From the NCBI GenBank assembly GCA_902767565.1, contig CACXHY010000011.1:28694-92693 (forward strand): a stretch of DNA of 64,000 nucleotides. The letters run 5' to 3'. The stretch's first letter is position 1. Every line of letters begins with the position of its first letter. Made by a program: the position numbers and the translations under genes. Shown here piece by piece: positions 8,528-16,825 of this stretch. Origin of the DNA: an uncultured Eubacteriales bacterium. Its GTDB lineage: Bacteria > Bacillota > Clostridia > Christensenellales > Aristaeellaceae. The notes under the pieces were generated by a model that was given only the letters and a program-made list of their open reading frames with translations, did no database searches and was not told where the DNA came from.

Positions 8528-9175
8528 ATGGCAGGCACAAAAAAGATCGGTACGGTCCTCAAGGAAGCGCGCACGGCGGCCGGATTGACGCAGGAGCAGC
8601 TGGCCCGGAGGGTCAGCGGCATCTCCGCGGCGGATATCGGCAAGGTGGAACGCGGGGAGGCGGACTTCACCCAGGCCCAGCTCAAGGCCCTCGCGAAGGT
8701 CCTGGGCGTAACGCAGGCCTCTCTGCTCAACGCGCCGAAGAATCTCACGGCCGCAAAGAAGACCTCCTCCGCGACGGCGGCAAAGAAAACCTCGTCCTCT
8801 GCGTCCGCGAAGAAGACCACGTCCACAACGGCCGCGAAGAAGACCTCCTCCACGACGGCGAAGAAGACCTCCTCCGCATCCGCAAAGAAGACCACGTCCT
8901 CGACTGCGAAGAAGACCTCGTCCACAACGGCCGCAAAGAAGACCGCGACGCCCAAAACGCCCGCCAACGCCAACAGCACCATGAAGGTGACCGCCGCGGA
9001 GCGCAAGCTGATCGAGTCCTACCGCACCGCCACCTCCGACCAGAAGAAGGCCGCGGCGAAGGTGCTCAAGGGCGACGCGGACGCATACATCGACAATATC
9101 AACGGCAAGGACGCCGTGTCGGGGATCGTGGGCGATGTGGTCACCGGTCTCATCGGCAACCTGATCGGCAAGTGA
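8528..9175 (+). CDS. XRE-type helix-turn-helix protein with histone-H1-like Lys/Ala/Ser/Thr repeat region
   Basis: A 215-residue DNA-binding protein built in three parts. Residues 1-62 form an XRE/Cro helix-turn-helix (TVLKEARTAAGLTQEQLARR and so on). Residues about 75-150 are a low-complexity tract of AAKKTSS/SAKKTTS repeats. Residues about 152-215 form a short C-terminal domain ending in a Gly- and Ile-rich segment (GIVGDVVTGLIGNLIGK). AAGGAGG precedes the ATG. The repeat tract resembles the tails of eukaryotic H1 and bacterial H1-like nucleoid proteins. A nucleoid or condensation role is an inference; a conventional repressor is the alternative. Confidence 0.8.
   Translation: MAGTKKIGTVLKEARTAAGLTQEQLARRVSGISAADIGKVERGEADFTQAQLKALAKVLGVTQASLLNAPKNLTAAKKTSSATAAKKTSSSASAKKTTSTTAAKKTSSTTAKKTSSASAKKTTSSTAKKTSSTTAAKKTATPKTPANANSTMKVTAAERKLIESYRTATSDQKKAAAKVLKGDADAYIDNINGKDAVSGIVGDVVTGLIGNLIGK
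8735..8950 (+). repeat. Imperfect tandem repeats coding for AAKKTSS units
   Basis: Repeated GCAAAGAAGACCTCCTCC-like units of 15-24 nt with variable spacing lie inside the helix-turn-helix gene. Such tracts can change length by slippage. Confidence 0.75.
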
Positions 9176-9185
9176 GGAGGCCCCT

Positions 9186-10211
9186 ATGAAAGCCACCTAT
9201 TTTCTGGGCGGCGGACGTTTTGAGACCCGGGAAGAACCCATTCCCGCGTACGGTGCGGACGACGTGCTGGTCAGGGTCGCGGCCTGCGGCATCTGCGGAA
9301 CGGACGTCCACATCTGGCACGGGGACAAGGGCTCTGCCGAAGTGACGCCCCCGGTGGTGCTGGGCCACGAGCTGGCCGGCGTCGTCGAGGCCGTCGGAGC
9401 GGGCGTCACCGCCTTCATGCCCGGAGACCATGTGACCGTCGATCCCAACAGCTACTGCGGCAGGTGCCGCTGGTGCAGGATCGGAAAGAAGCAGCTCTGC
9501 GAGCGTCTCTATGCCGTCGGCGTGAACCGGAACGGCGGGTTTGCGGAGTACTGCTCCGTTCCGCAGGCGCAGTGCTTTCTTCTGGATCCGGAGGTGCCGC
9601 TGCGGTATGGCGCCATGACCGAGCCGCTGGCCTGCTGTCTCCACGGGATCGACCGGGCCAGGATCCGGACGGGCGACACGGTGCTGGTCGTCGGCGGTGG
9701 CGCCATCGGCCTGATGATGCTGCAGCTGGCCAGGCTGCAGGGCGCCTCGAAGGTCGTTGTCTCCGAGCCCGTGGCCATGCGGCGTGAGATCGCCCTGAGC
9801 CTGGGAGCCGACGGCGTCATCGACCCCGTGCACGGATCTGTGGCCGAACGGCTCGAAGCCATCCTGGGCAGGCCCGGCGCCGACGTGGTAATCGAATGCG
9901 TGGGCAATACGCTCGCCGTGAAGCAGGCCTTCGAGGCCGCCGACCGCGGCAGCACCGTACTTCTCTTCAGTGTCCCCAAGCCCGGCACCGCACACCCCCT
10001 GGACCTGATGGACGTGTATCGCAAGGAGCTGACCGTGGTGGGTTCCATGATCAATCCGGATACCCACGCCCGGGCGGCGGCCCTCATCAACGGCGGACTC
10101 ATCCGCTTTGAAGAGATCATCACCCACAGCTATCCCGTGGAAAAGCTGGAGGAAGCGATCCTCATGCAGATGAGCGACGCTTCCCTCAAGGTCGTGGTGG
10201 AGATGGCGTGA
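9186..10211 (+). CDS. Zinc-dependent medium-chain alcohol/polyol dehydrogenase
   Basis: A 341-residue MDR-family oxidoreductase, probably acting on a polyol, threonine or another secondary alcohol with NAD(P). Catalytic zinc ligands C37, H61 and E62 are present. The structural zinc cysteines are C91, C94, C97 and C105. The Rossmann motif VVGGGAIGLM is near residues 168-177. A GGAGG lies 6 nt before the ATG. It starts 10 nt after the helix-turn-helix gene, so they may be cotranscribed. The substrate cannot be told from sequence: sorbitol and threonine dehydrogenase-like subgroups are both possible. Confidence 0.88.
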   Translation: MKATYFLGGGRFETREEPIPAYGADDVLVRVAACGICGTDVHIWHGDKGSAEVTPPVVLGHELAGVVEAVGAGVTAFMPGDHVTVDPNSYCGRCRWCRIGKKQLCERLYAVGVNRNGGFAEYCSVPQAQCFLLDPEVPLRYGAMTEPLACCLHGIDRARIRTGDTVLVVGGGAIGLMMLQLARLQGASKVVVSEPVAMRREIALSLGADGVIDPVHGSVAERLEAILGRPGADVVIECVGNTLAVKQAFEAADRGSTVLLFSVPKPGTAHPLDLMDVYRKELTVVGSMINPDTHARAAALINGGLIRFEEIITHSYPVEKLEEAILMQMSDASLKVVVEMA

Positions 10212-10510
10212 TCCGCGCCGATCCCGCGTTTTTCCTCTCGCAGGTAGGGTCCTCCGGCTCTGCCTGTTTCTTTTGGCCGGGTGACTGTTCACCCATCGGT
10301 GTATTGTATCAGGGAAACGGTTTCCAAACCGCTGCCACATCCGCCCTATCCCCATCCTGAAGGAAGAAGGAGAAGAGCGCGCTTGCCTGCGGCCAGCACC
10401 AGCCATGAGCTGTATCATGGCTGAGTTGTTGTCAAGAGGGAACTGCGAGATTGTTCGCGTTAGAAAAGCGGCCAGCCGGAGTTGACCGCTACAGGGATGG
10501 TTGATGTGTC
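10212..10510. other. Non-coding stretch with several palindromes
   Basis: No supportable gene. It contains a hairpin GGGTGA-CTGT-TCACCC (10279-10294), a palindrome GGAAACG-GTTTCC (10313-10325) that resembles LacI-family operators, and a hairpin AGCCATGA-6-TCATGGCT (10401-10422). The last is echoed in inverted orientation near 12.2 kb. Confidence 0.5.
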
Positions 10511-10962
10511 TTATTCGCTGGCTCTCTCAATGATCACATTGGGGCAGTCCGCGAAAGCATCAGGAGCAATGGATTTCACGCTGGCCGGGATGTACACATA
10601 GACCAGGTTCCGGCAGTTGGCAAAAGCTCTGTTGCCGATGGCGGTCACGGTATCGGGAATGATGATCGCTTGGAAGGGCGTGCCCTCAAAGGCTTCGGCC
10701 TCGATGACCATGAGGCTCGCCGGGAAGGACGGCATGCTCAGGGTATTCAGCGCCGGGATCGTGCCGCCGGTCTTCTCCTGGACGGTGAAAGCCTCGTTCT
10801 CGAAGACCGCACTGACGAACACGAGCCTGCCCTCTGTGGCCTGGGTCGGGGAGGCTGCGATAACCTGCGTAGCCGTGACCGTTTCAGACTGCACATGTGT
10901 GTCATCATGGCTGCAGACGAGACGGGCCGTAACCTCTGTGTTGTCCTCGGACCAGGTGTAAT
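10511..10962 (-). pseudogene. Fragment of a leucine-rich-repeat (BspA-like) surface protein
   Basis: The C-terminal part of a secreted repeat protein. It has a segment of the type YTWSEDNTEVTARLVC with SHDDTHVQSETV, as found in repeated modules of clostridial surface proteins. Two BspA-type leucine-rich repeats follow (VIEAEAFEGTPF and AIGNRAFANCRNLVYVYIP). There is no signal peptide. Upstream the frame runs into an unrelated gene remnant (DUF3847), so an ORF start in that remnant is artificial. A recombination scar is the likely origin. Confidence 0.7.
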
Positions 10963-10964
10963 TC

Positions 10965-11140
10965 CGGCTCCTGGATGAGTTTTTCCAGATAGGCTCCGCG
11001 ATTGCAGAGACGGTGAGTGCGCTCGTCACGTTTCAGTTTGTTGATCTGTTGGGTATAACGTTTCTCCTCCTGCTCCGCGCTGTGCTTCTTTTGAATTGCC
11101 TTGTCCTTAGCTGCAATCAGCTGTCAAGTCGTTTGCTCAT
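10965..11140 (-). pseudogene. Broken DUF3847-family gene (conjugative or mobilizable element remnant)
   Basis: On the minus strand an AAGGAG site precedes ATG at 11140, coding MSKRLDS and then a stop. A shifted frame continues LIAAKDKAIQKK, EEKRYTQQINKLKRDERTHR, LCNRGAYLEKLIQEPE. This matches my memory of DUF3847 proteins, small genes of clostridial conjugative elements. Both the frameshift near 11118-11125 and the loss of the 3' part at the junction near 10962 show it is dead. Confidence 0.7.
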
Positions 11141-11459
11141 GAATTTTTCTCCTTTTCTTTTGTCTCTATAGGGCACATGAAAAAGCACCGGATCACATTC
11201 CGATGCCTTTGGCTTTTGCCTTATTGATGCTTAGTTTCATGGTATTCTTGCTCTACGTATGGCTATTCTATAATGGTTTGCTTGACTGGTCACAAGACGT
11301 TTTCGCAAAAAATGAGGGAAAATCAGAATGCTTCGCACATTTCATGAAAAACCTCCTGGAGCCCCTTCGGAACAAAAAAAATACTATTATGGCCTTGCTA
11401 TTCTTTTACATGGATGCTATAATATGCCGATTTTTCAATGAAAGGAAGGTCAGGAAAAA
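11141..11459. other. AT-rich intergenic stretch before the lipoprotein gene
   Basis: Clearly lower GC than the surroundings. It holds the lipoprotein promoter near its right end. An 86-codon open frame here lacks a ribosome site and its tail overlaps the next gene's leader, so I do not call it. Confidence 0.5.
11395..11423 (+). promoter_or_regulatory. Sigma-A promoter of the small lipoprotein gene
   Basis: TTGCTA, 17 bp, then TATAAT, 37 bp before the start codon. Confidence 0.75.
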
Positions 11460-11945
11460 ATGAAGAAAAAACTGGCGATTTTTGCCGTACTGCTGGCAGC
11501 TGCGCTGCTGCTGGCCGCATGTGCCGGCAAGAACAACGGGGAAAAGAAACTGACGACCGGAGACATCGAAGGAACATGGACTGTGTCTGACGCGTCCGTC
11601 CTTTCGAAAGGACACCTCTCATTAGACGGAATGATACTGAAACCGGATACCAGCGCTGTCTTGATTTTGAGAGGCGGTAAAATCACCTGGGAATGGCAAG
11701 CCCAGGACGGAAAGAAAACCAGCGAAGCCGGCAGCTATGAAGTGATCGATGGCGACGTGTTCTTCAGCAGCGTCAAATTAAGAGCCAAACTGGAAGGCAA
11801 GACCCTGACCCTGACCCAGGTGGCCGCGCCGAAGGGGGAAGGCGCATACATATACAATGAGGAAGACGGTGCATACCATAAGGTAGACGATCCGTCCGTT
11901 ATCGAGGTGCCCGATAAAGCGGTCCTGGTTCTGGAAAGAAAGTAA
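11460..11945 (+). CDS. Small lipoprotein, lipocalin-like beta-rich domain, unknown function
   Basis: 161 residues with a classical lipoprotein signal peptide: a KKK n-region, a hydrophobic core and the lipobox LLAAC (C21). It therefore anchors to the outer face of the membrane. The mature part starts with IEGTWTVSD and has alternating strands (ITWEWQAQDG, GSYEVIDGDVFF, KTLTLTQV), like the lipocalin-type proteins that report small-molecule or envelope stress. It has its own promoter, an AAGGAAGG site and a terminator. Function is not known. Confidence 0.85.
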   Translation: MKKKLAIFAVLLAAALLLAACAGKNNGEKKLTTGDIEGTWTVSDASVLSKGHLSLDGMILKPDTSAVLILRGGKITWEWQAQDGKKTSEAGSYEVIDGDVFFSSVKLRAKLEGKTLTLTQVAAPKGEGAYIYNEEDGAYHKVDDPSVIEVPDKAVLVLERK

Positions 11946-11995
11946 TTCGGCAGACAAACGTTATCGGTTTTTCCCGATACGCGTCACAGACCTCC

Positions 11996-12032
11996 AAACC
12001 TGCAGATATATTATTTATCCGCAGGTTTTTTT
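11996..12032 (+). terminator. Rho-independent terminator of the lipoprotein gene
   Basis: Stem AAACCTGC/GCAGGTTT with a 17-nt loop, followed by a T-run. Confidence 0.85.
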
Positions 12033-12341
12033 GCACTACGGTCCAGGGATGATGCCATAATGTAGCAGTCTCCTTTCAATTCTCATAATGTCAGAGTATC
12101 AGTGCAGAACGTGTGCGAAGCGCTCCGCGGAATCGGGTTTGTCTGGATTGTGCTTTCTCCTTTCTGAGCAGTCAGTGTTTCTTACAACTACTCAGCCATA
12201 TTATGTATCATGGCGCATGGAAGAAAACCGCATCGTGCGTTTCCTGTCTGTGGATCCTTGCGGGTGTGCCGGCGGACTGAACGGCCGCCCGACGGGGTCT
12301 TTGCGGATCCTTGCGGATCCTGTTCCCGGCGGGCGCCATCG
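12033..12341. other. Intergenic stretch upstream of manC
   Basis: I see no supportable gene. It contains a sequence (12184-12214: ACAACTACTCAGCCAT, 8 nt, TCATGGC) that mirrors the one at 10402-10431, and a tandem TTGCGGATCC duplication at 12301-12320. Confidence 0.5.
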
Positions 12342-12370
12342 TTGACTTTTTGCCCTTCATCATGTAGAAT
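12342..12370 (+). promoter_or_regulatory. Sigma-A promoter of the manC-wzt operon
   Basis: TTGACT, 17 bp, then TAGAAT, about 68 bp before the manC start. Confidence 0.7.
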
Positions 12371-12437
12371 GGAAAGGCGGAATACTGCACTTTTTGGTGT
12401 ACGGCATTTTTCCGGAGAATGGGAGCTGGGATCGATC

Positions 12438-13514
12438 ATGCAAACCTTTGGCGTCATCATGGCCGGCGGGGGCGGAACGCGCTTCTGGCCCCTTTCCCGG
12501 CTTCAAACCCCCAAGCAGCTGCTGAACCTGAGCGGCAGGGATCTCATGCTGAACGAGACCTTTGACCGGATGGCGCGGCTGATCCCGCGGGACCGCATTT
12601 TCATCGTCACCAGCGCGCTGCAGCTCGAGGGGGTCCTGGCGGGCTGCGGGGACCGAACGGACCGCTCCCACATCCTGGTGGAGCCCTCGCCCCGGAACAC
12701 GGCGGCCTGCATCGGCTACGCGGCAGCCGTCCTTTCGGCGCGGTACGGGGACGGGCTGATGCTGATCACCCCTTCCGATCACTATATCGAGGACATTCCC
12801 CGCCTGACCTCCGTCTGGGAAACGGCTTTCCGCGCCGCGGAGGACGGGGAGCATCTGGTGACCATCGGCATCAGGCCCGCGTATCCGGCCACCGGCTACG
12901 GCTACATCCGCTATGACACCACCGGAGAGACCGATGTCCGCACCGTCTTCTCCTTCCGTGAGAAGCCCGATCCGGAAACCGCGCGGTCCTATCTCGAGAG
13001 CGGCGGATACGCCTGGAACAGCGGCATGTTCATCTGGCGCACCGATACGATCCTCCGGAAACTGCTTGAGTTCGCGCCCGACATGCACGGCGCGCTGCAG
13101 AAGATCGGCGAAGCGGCGGGCACGCCCGAAGAGACGGACGTTGTGGAACAGGTGTACGGCGGCATCCGCTCCATCTCCATCGATTACGCGGTCATGGAGC
13201 CCGCCGCGGCGCGGGGCGAGGTGCTGATGGTGCCCGGCGACTTCGGGTGGAACGACGTGGGCAGCTGGGACGTGATGGATGTGCTGCACGCGCCGGACGC
13301 AGACGGGAACGTGCTGATGGGCGACACCGTCGCGCTGAACACCCGGGACTGCGTGATCGTGTCCCGGGACCGGCTGGTCTCTGCGGTGGACGTGGAGGGT
13401 CTCGTGATCGTCCAGACGCCCGACGCCGTGATGGTCTGCCGGAGGGACAAGGCGCAGAACGTGCGCGCCATCGTGGACGCGCTCCGGGAAGCCGGGCGCA
13501 CCGAACTGCTGTGA
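12438..13514 (+). CDS. manC: Mannose-1-phosphate guanylyltransferase
   Basis: Makes GDP-mannose from mannose-1-phosphate and GTP. The 358 residues contain only the nucleotidyltransferase domain, without the fused isomerase of long ManC/AlgA proteins. The signature [12 protein letters not shown] is at residues 10-21. [11 protein letters not shown] and TPSDHYI are also diagnostic, as is FREKPD, which is followed by the WNSGMF block. The ATG after GATC was chosen because the upstream open frame is unrelated. It is the first gene of an operon whose next members convert GDP-mannose. Confidence 0.93.
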   Translation: MQTFGVIMAGGGGTRFWPLSRLQTPKQLLNLSGRDLMLNETFDRMARLIPRDRIFIVTSALQLEGVLAGCGDRTDRSHILVEPSPRNTAACIGYAAAVLSARYGDGLMLITPSDHYIEDIPRLTSVWETAFRAAEDGEHLVTIGIRPAYPATGYGYIRYDTTGETDVRTVFSFREKPDPETARSYLESGGYAWNSGMFIWRTDTILRKLLEFAPDMHGALQKIGEAAGTPEETDVVEQVYGGIRSISIDYAVMEPAAARGEVLMVPGDFGWNDVGSWDVMDVLHAPDADGNVLMGDTVALNTRDCVIVSRDRLVSAVDVEGLVIVQTPDAVMVCRRDKAQNVRAIVDALREAGRTELL

Positions 13515-13530
13515 AAGAGAGGACGCATAC

Positions 13531-14568
13531 ATGAAAAAAGCACTCATCACCGGCATCACAGGACAGGACGGCTCCTTCCTCGCGGAATTCCTGCTGGACA
13601 AGGGATATGAGGTCCACGGGATCGTGCGCCGGGCTTCCACCGTCAACACCGAGCGCATCGATCCGCTGCTGAAGGCCGGAAAGGTCCGCCTGCACGACGG
13701 CGACCTGACCGACGCGGCGGCGCTCATCCGCATCGTGGGCGAGGTCCGCCCGGACGAGCTCTACAATCTGGCCGCTCAGAGCCACGTCGGCGTGTCGTTC
13801 GACGCGGCGGAATACACCGGCGACGTGGACGCCCTGGGCGTGCTGCGGCTGCTGGAGGCGGTCCATATCACCGGCCAGGACAGGACCTGCCGCGTGTACC
13901 AGGCCTCGACCTCCGAACTCTACGGCAAGGTGGAAGCCTGCCCCCAGGACGAGAACACGCCCTTCCACCCCTACAGCCCCTACGCCATCGCCAAGCAGTA
14001 CGGCTTCTGGATGATGCGGCAGTACCGGGAGGCCTATGGGGTCTTCGCCTGCAACGGCATCCTCTTCAACCACGAGTCGGAACGCCGGGGCGAGACCTTT
14101 GTCACCCGCAAGATCACCCGGGCGGCGGGGCGCATCGCCTGCGGCCTGCAGGATCACCTGGAACTGGGCAACCTGGATTCCCTCCGGGACTGGGGCTACG
14201 CAAAGGACTATGTGGAGTGCATGTGGCTGATGCTGCAGCAGGACGAGCCGGACGACTATGTGGTGGCCACGGGCGTTCAGCACACCGTCCGGGAGTTCTG
14301 CACCCTGGCCTTCGCCCACGACGGCATCGAGCTGGAATGGCGGGGCAGCGGCCTGGAGGAAAAGGGCTACGACCGCGCCACCGGGAAAATGCTGGTGTGC
14401 GTGAATCCGCAGTGGTACAGGCCGACCGACGTGGTGAATCTCTGGGGGAACCCCGCCAAAGCGAAGGAAAAGCTGGGCTGGGACCCACAGCAGACCAGTT
14501 ATGAGCAGCTCTGCGCCCTGATGGCCGAGCACGACCTGCGGCTGGCCCGCGAGGAGGCCGGGCTGTGA
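13531..14568 (+). CDS. gmd: GDP-mannose 4,6-dehydratase
   Basis: Converts GDP-D-mannose to GDP-4-keto-6-deoxy-D-mannose. An extended SDR enzyme of 345 residues. The NADP-binding motif [11 protein letters not shown] is at 8-18. The catalytic Thr/Ser with E129 is in QASTSELYG, and Y151 with K155 is in SPYAIAK. The segment [12 protein letters not shown] is typical of Gmd. It lies 16 nt after manC and overlaps the reductase gene by 4 nt. Confidence 0.96.
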   Translation: MKKALITGITGQDGSFLAEFLLDKGYEVHGIVRRASTVNTERIDPLLKAGKVRLHDGDLTDAAALIRIVGEVRPDELYNLAAQSHVGVSFDAAEYTGDVDALGVLRLLEAVHITGQDRTCRVYQASTSELYGKVEACPQDENTPFHPYSPYAIAKQYGFWMMRQYREAYGVFACNGILFNHESERRGETFVTRKITRAAGRIACGLQDHLELGNLDSLRDWGYAKDYVECMWLMLQQDEPDDYVVATGVQHTVREFCTLAFAHDGIELEWRGSGLEEKGYDRATGKMLVCVNPQWYRPTDVVNLWGNPAKAKEKLGWDPQQTSYEQLCALMAEHDLRLAREEAGL

Positions 14569-15512
14569 GCGCCCCGCGTGTGCTGATCGTCGGCGCCGGC
14601 GGTTTTGTCGGCCCCTACCTGGCGCGCGAGTTCATCGCCGCGGGATACCGGGTTGACGGCGCGGATCTGCATCCCTCCCCCGCACTGCCCGAAGGCGTCG
14701 CCTTTCACGCGCTGGATCTGCTGGACGCGACTTCAGTGCGTGAGCTGTTGGCCGCGTGTGAGCCGGACATCGTGGTGAATCTTGCGGGATTCAGCAGCGT
14801 GGGGCTCTCCTGGCGGGAGCCCCGGACGGCGTTCGCGGTCAATGTGGACGGCGCGCTGGACCTGCTGGAGGCGGTGCGGCTCTGTGACAAGCAGCCCCGT
14901 CTGCTGCTGGTCGGCTCGAGCGAGGAATACGCGGCTGCCGATCACGCTCTTTCCGAGGAGGACCCGCTGGACGCGCAGTCCCCCTACGGTCTCTCCAAGC
15001 TGACCCAGGAGCGGCTGGCAGGCATGTGGCGCGATCACTACGGCGTGCAGGCCGTCTGCGTTCGCGCGTTCAACCACACCGGCCCCGGGCAGACCGACCG
15101 TTTTGTGCTGCCCTCCTTCGCGCGGCAGGCGGCCCGCATCGCGCTGGGGCTGGATGAGCCCGTCATCCGGGTGGGCAACATCGGCGTCCGCCGCGATTTC
15201 TCGCATGTGGAGGACGTGGTCCGCGCGTATCGGCTGATCGCGGAGCGCGGCGACTGCAGTAAGATCTACAACGTGGGCTCCGGGCGTGCGGATCCGCTGG
15301 CCGCGCATCTGCAGACCCTCATCGGCATGACCGGGAAGGACGTGCGGGTGGAGGTGGACCCGGCCCGCGTCCGCAAGGAGGACAACCCGCTGATCCTCTG
15401 TGACAACAGCCGCCTGCGCGGCGAGCTGGGCTGGGAGCCGCGCAAGTCCGTGGACGACGCACTGCGGGAGCTTTACGAAGGCTTTCTGCGCACCGGGGAG
15501 GCGAGCCGATGA
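14565..15512 (+). CDS. rmd: GDP-6-deoxy-4-keto-D-mannose reductase (Rmd-like), makes GDP-D-rhamnose
   Basis: An extended SDR reductase of 315 residues with GAGGFVG at 10-16 and the catalytic Y141xxxK145 pair in [17 protein letters not shown] and FSHVEDVV are typical of Rmd-like enzymes. Following manC and gmd, the expected reaction is reduction of the 4-keto sugar to GDP-D-rhamnose. A GDP-fucose synthase (Fcl) would need epimerase features that I do not see, but GDP-6-deoxy-talose cannot be excluded. The GTG start overlaps gmd by 4 nt. Confidence 0.85.
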   Translation: MSAPRVLIVGAGGFVGPYLAREFIAAGYRVDGADLHPSPALPEGVAFHALDLLDATSVRELLAACEPDIVVNLAGFSSVGLSWREPRTAFAVNVDGALDLLEAVRLCDKQPRLLLVGSSEEYAAADHALSEEDPLDAQSPYGLSKLTQERLAGMWRDHYGVQAVCVRAFNHTGPGQTDRFVLPSFARQAARIALGLDEPVIRVGNIGVRRDFSHVEDVVRAYRLIAERGDCSKIYNVGSGRADPLAAHLQTLIGMTGKDVRVEVDPARVRKEDNPLILCDNSRLRGELGWEPRKSVDDALRELYEGFLRTGEASR

Positions 15513-16825
15513 GCGCGGGTCCTCTGAAACGCCGTTTCCGCCGCGCCGCGGAGCAGATCATCATCCGCGTCGCGCCGCTGACGCACCTGATCCCCGAGCG
15601 TCTTCGCCACGGCGTCCGCGACGGGCTGCTGAAGATCACGGGCATCAGCAAGGGCAAAACGCCCCGCCGGCCTCCCCTGCCCTTCGAGCCCGGCCGGGAT
15701 CCCGCGGGGATCAACCTATTCGGCTTCTTCAAGGCGCAGAACGGGCTGGCCCAGGGGCTGAAGCTCTATGCCCGGGCCATCGAGGAAGCCGGGATCTGCC
15801 ACCGCTTTCTGAACACGGATTTCCTCTACTGGCTCCCACAGAACGACACCGACTGGGACGAAAAGCTTTCAGGCAAGGCCGAATTCGCCGTCAACGTGGT
15901 GCACATCAACCCGGATCAATGGGTGGAAGCATGCAACAACTTCCCCATCGAGACCTTTGACGGGCGGTACAACATCGGAGTGTGGCTGTGGGAGCTGGAA
16001 ACGATCCCGGCCTCCTGGTGCGATCAGCTGAAGTATGTGGACGAGCTGTGGGCCCCCTCTACCTTCATCGCGGAGGCCCTGCGCAGGATCACGGACAAGC
16101 CCGTCATCTTCATGCCCTACGGCATCGAGGCGCCGACGGAGGAGGGGCTGAGCCGGGCGGACTTCGGGCTCCCGGAGGACGCCTTCCTGGCGCTGATCAT
16201 GTTTGACTCGAATTCCTACGCCAGCCGGAAGAACCCGGCCGGGGCAATCGAAGCCTTCCTGCGGGCATTCGGACCGGAAGATGCCGGCGCCAAGCTGGTC
16301 ATCAAGGTCAACCATCCCAAGGAGGAGGACCTGAAGGCCATCCGCCGGGCCATGGGCGACGAAAGCCGGTACATCCTGATCGACGAGACGCTCAGCAAGC
16401 GACGGCTCAACCGGCTGATCTCGCTGTGCGACGTGTTCGTCAGCCTGCACAGGGCCGAGGGTTTCGGTCTGGTGATGGGCGAGGCCATGGCGCTGGGCGT
16501 TCCGGTGGTGGCCACCGACTGGTCGGCCAACGTGGACTTCATGCCGCACGATGTCGCCTGCATGGTGGACGCGTCGCTGATCCCCGTCGACGGCAGCTAT
16601 CAGTTTGACGACGGCAGCCAGCGCTGGGCCGATCCGGACCTTGATCAGGCCGCGGGATACCTGCGGAAGCTTCGCGGCGATCCGGCCTGGGCGAAGGAAC
16701 TGGGGTTGAAAGGACAGGCGTTCATTCACGGCAGCTTCTCGGTGGCGAACACGGCGGAACGCATGAAGCAGCGCCTGGCCGCGATCCTCGAAACGGCATC
16801 CGACGGGAAAGGACAGGACGAATGA
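15509..16825 (+). CDS. Glycosyltransferase, GT4 family
   Basis: 438 residues with a GT-B fold layout and no membrane segment. The C-terminal donor-binding half has the EGFGLVMGE motif (E317 and E325), typical of retaining GT4 enzymes, followed by AMALGVPVVATDWSANVDFM. The N-terminal half has the INLFGFFKAQNGLAQG loop. It overlaps rmd and wzm by 4 nt each. By context it probably transfers D-rhamnose or mannose from the GDP-sugar to the exported glycan. It is the only glycosyltransferase in the cluster. Confidence 0.88.
   Translation: MSAGPLKRRFRRAAEQIIIRVAPLTHLIPERLRHGVRDGLLKITGISKGKTPRRPPLPFEPGRDPAGINLFGFFKAQNGLAQGLKLYARAIEEAGICHRFLNTDFLYWLPQNDTDWDEKLSGKAEFAVNVVHINPDQWVEACNNFPIETFDGRYNIGVWLWELETIPASWCDQLKYVDELWAPSTFIAEALRRITDKPVIFMPYGIEAPTEEGLSRADFGLPEDAFLALIMFDSNSYASRKNPAGAIEAFLRAFGPEDAGAKLVIKVNHPKEEDLKAIRRAMGDESRYILIDETLSKRRLNRLISLCDVFVSLHRAEGFGLVMGEAMALGVPVVATDWSANVDFMPHDVACMVDASLIPVDGSYQFDDGSQRWADPDLDQAAGYLRKLRGDPAWAKELGLKGQAFIHGSFSVANTAERMKQRLAAILETASDGKGQDE

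Noticed and set aside
8735..8950. CRISPR array
   Set aside because: The repeats are coding, in frame, contiguous and variable, with no spacer structure.
9150..10418. Long minus-strand open frame over the alcohol dehydrogenase gene
   Set aside because: Antisense shadow, since the plus-strand zinc dehydrogenase motifs are unambiguous.
11203..11463. An 86-codon open frame with hydrophobic N-terminus upstream of the lipoprotein gene
   Set aside because: No ribosome site, and its end overlaps the promoter and leader of the lipoprotein gene.
12088..12345. An 85-codon open frame upstream of manC
   Set aside because: No recognisable motif or ribosome site, and it runs across the mirrored repeat and up to the manC promoter.
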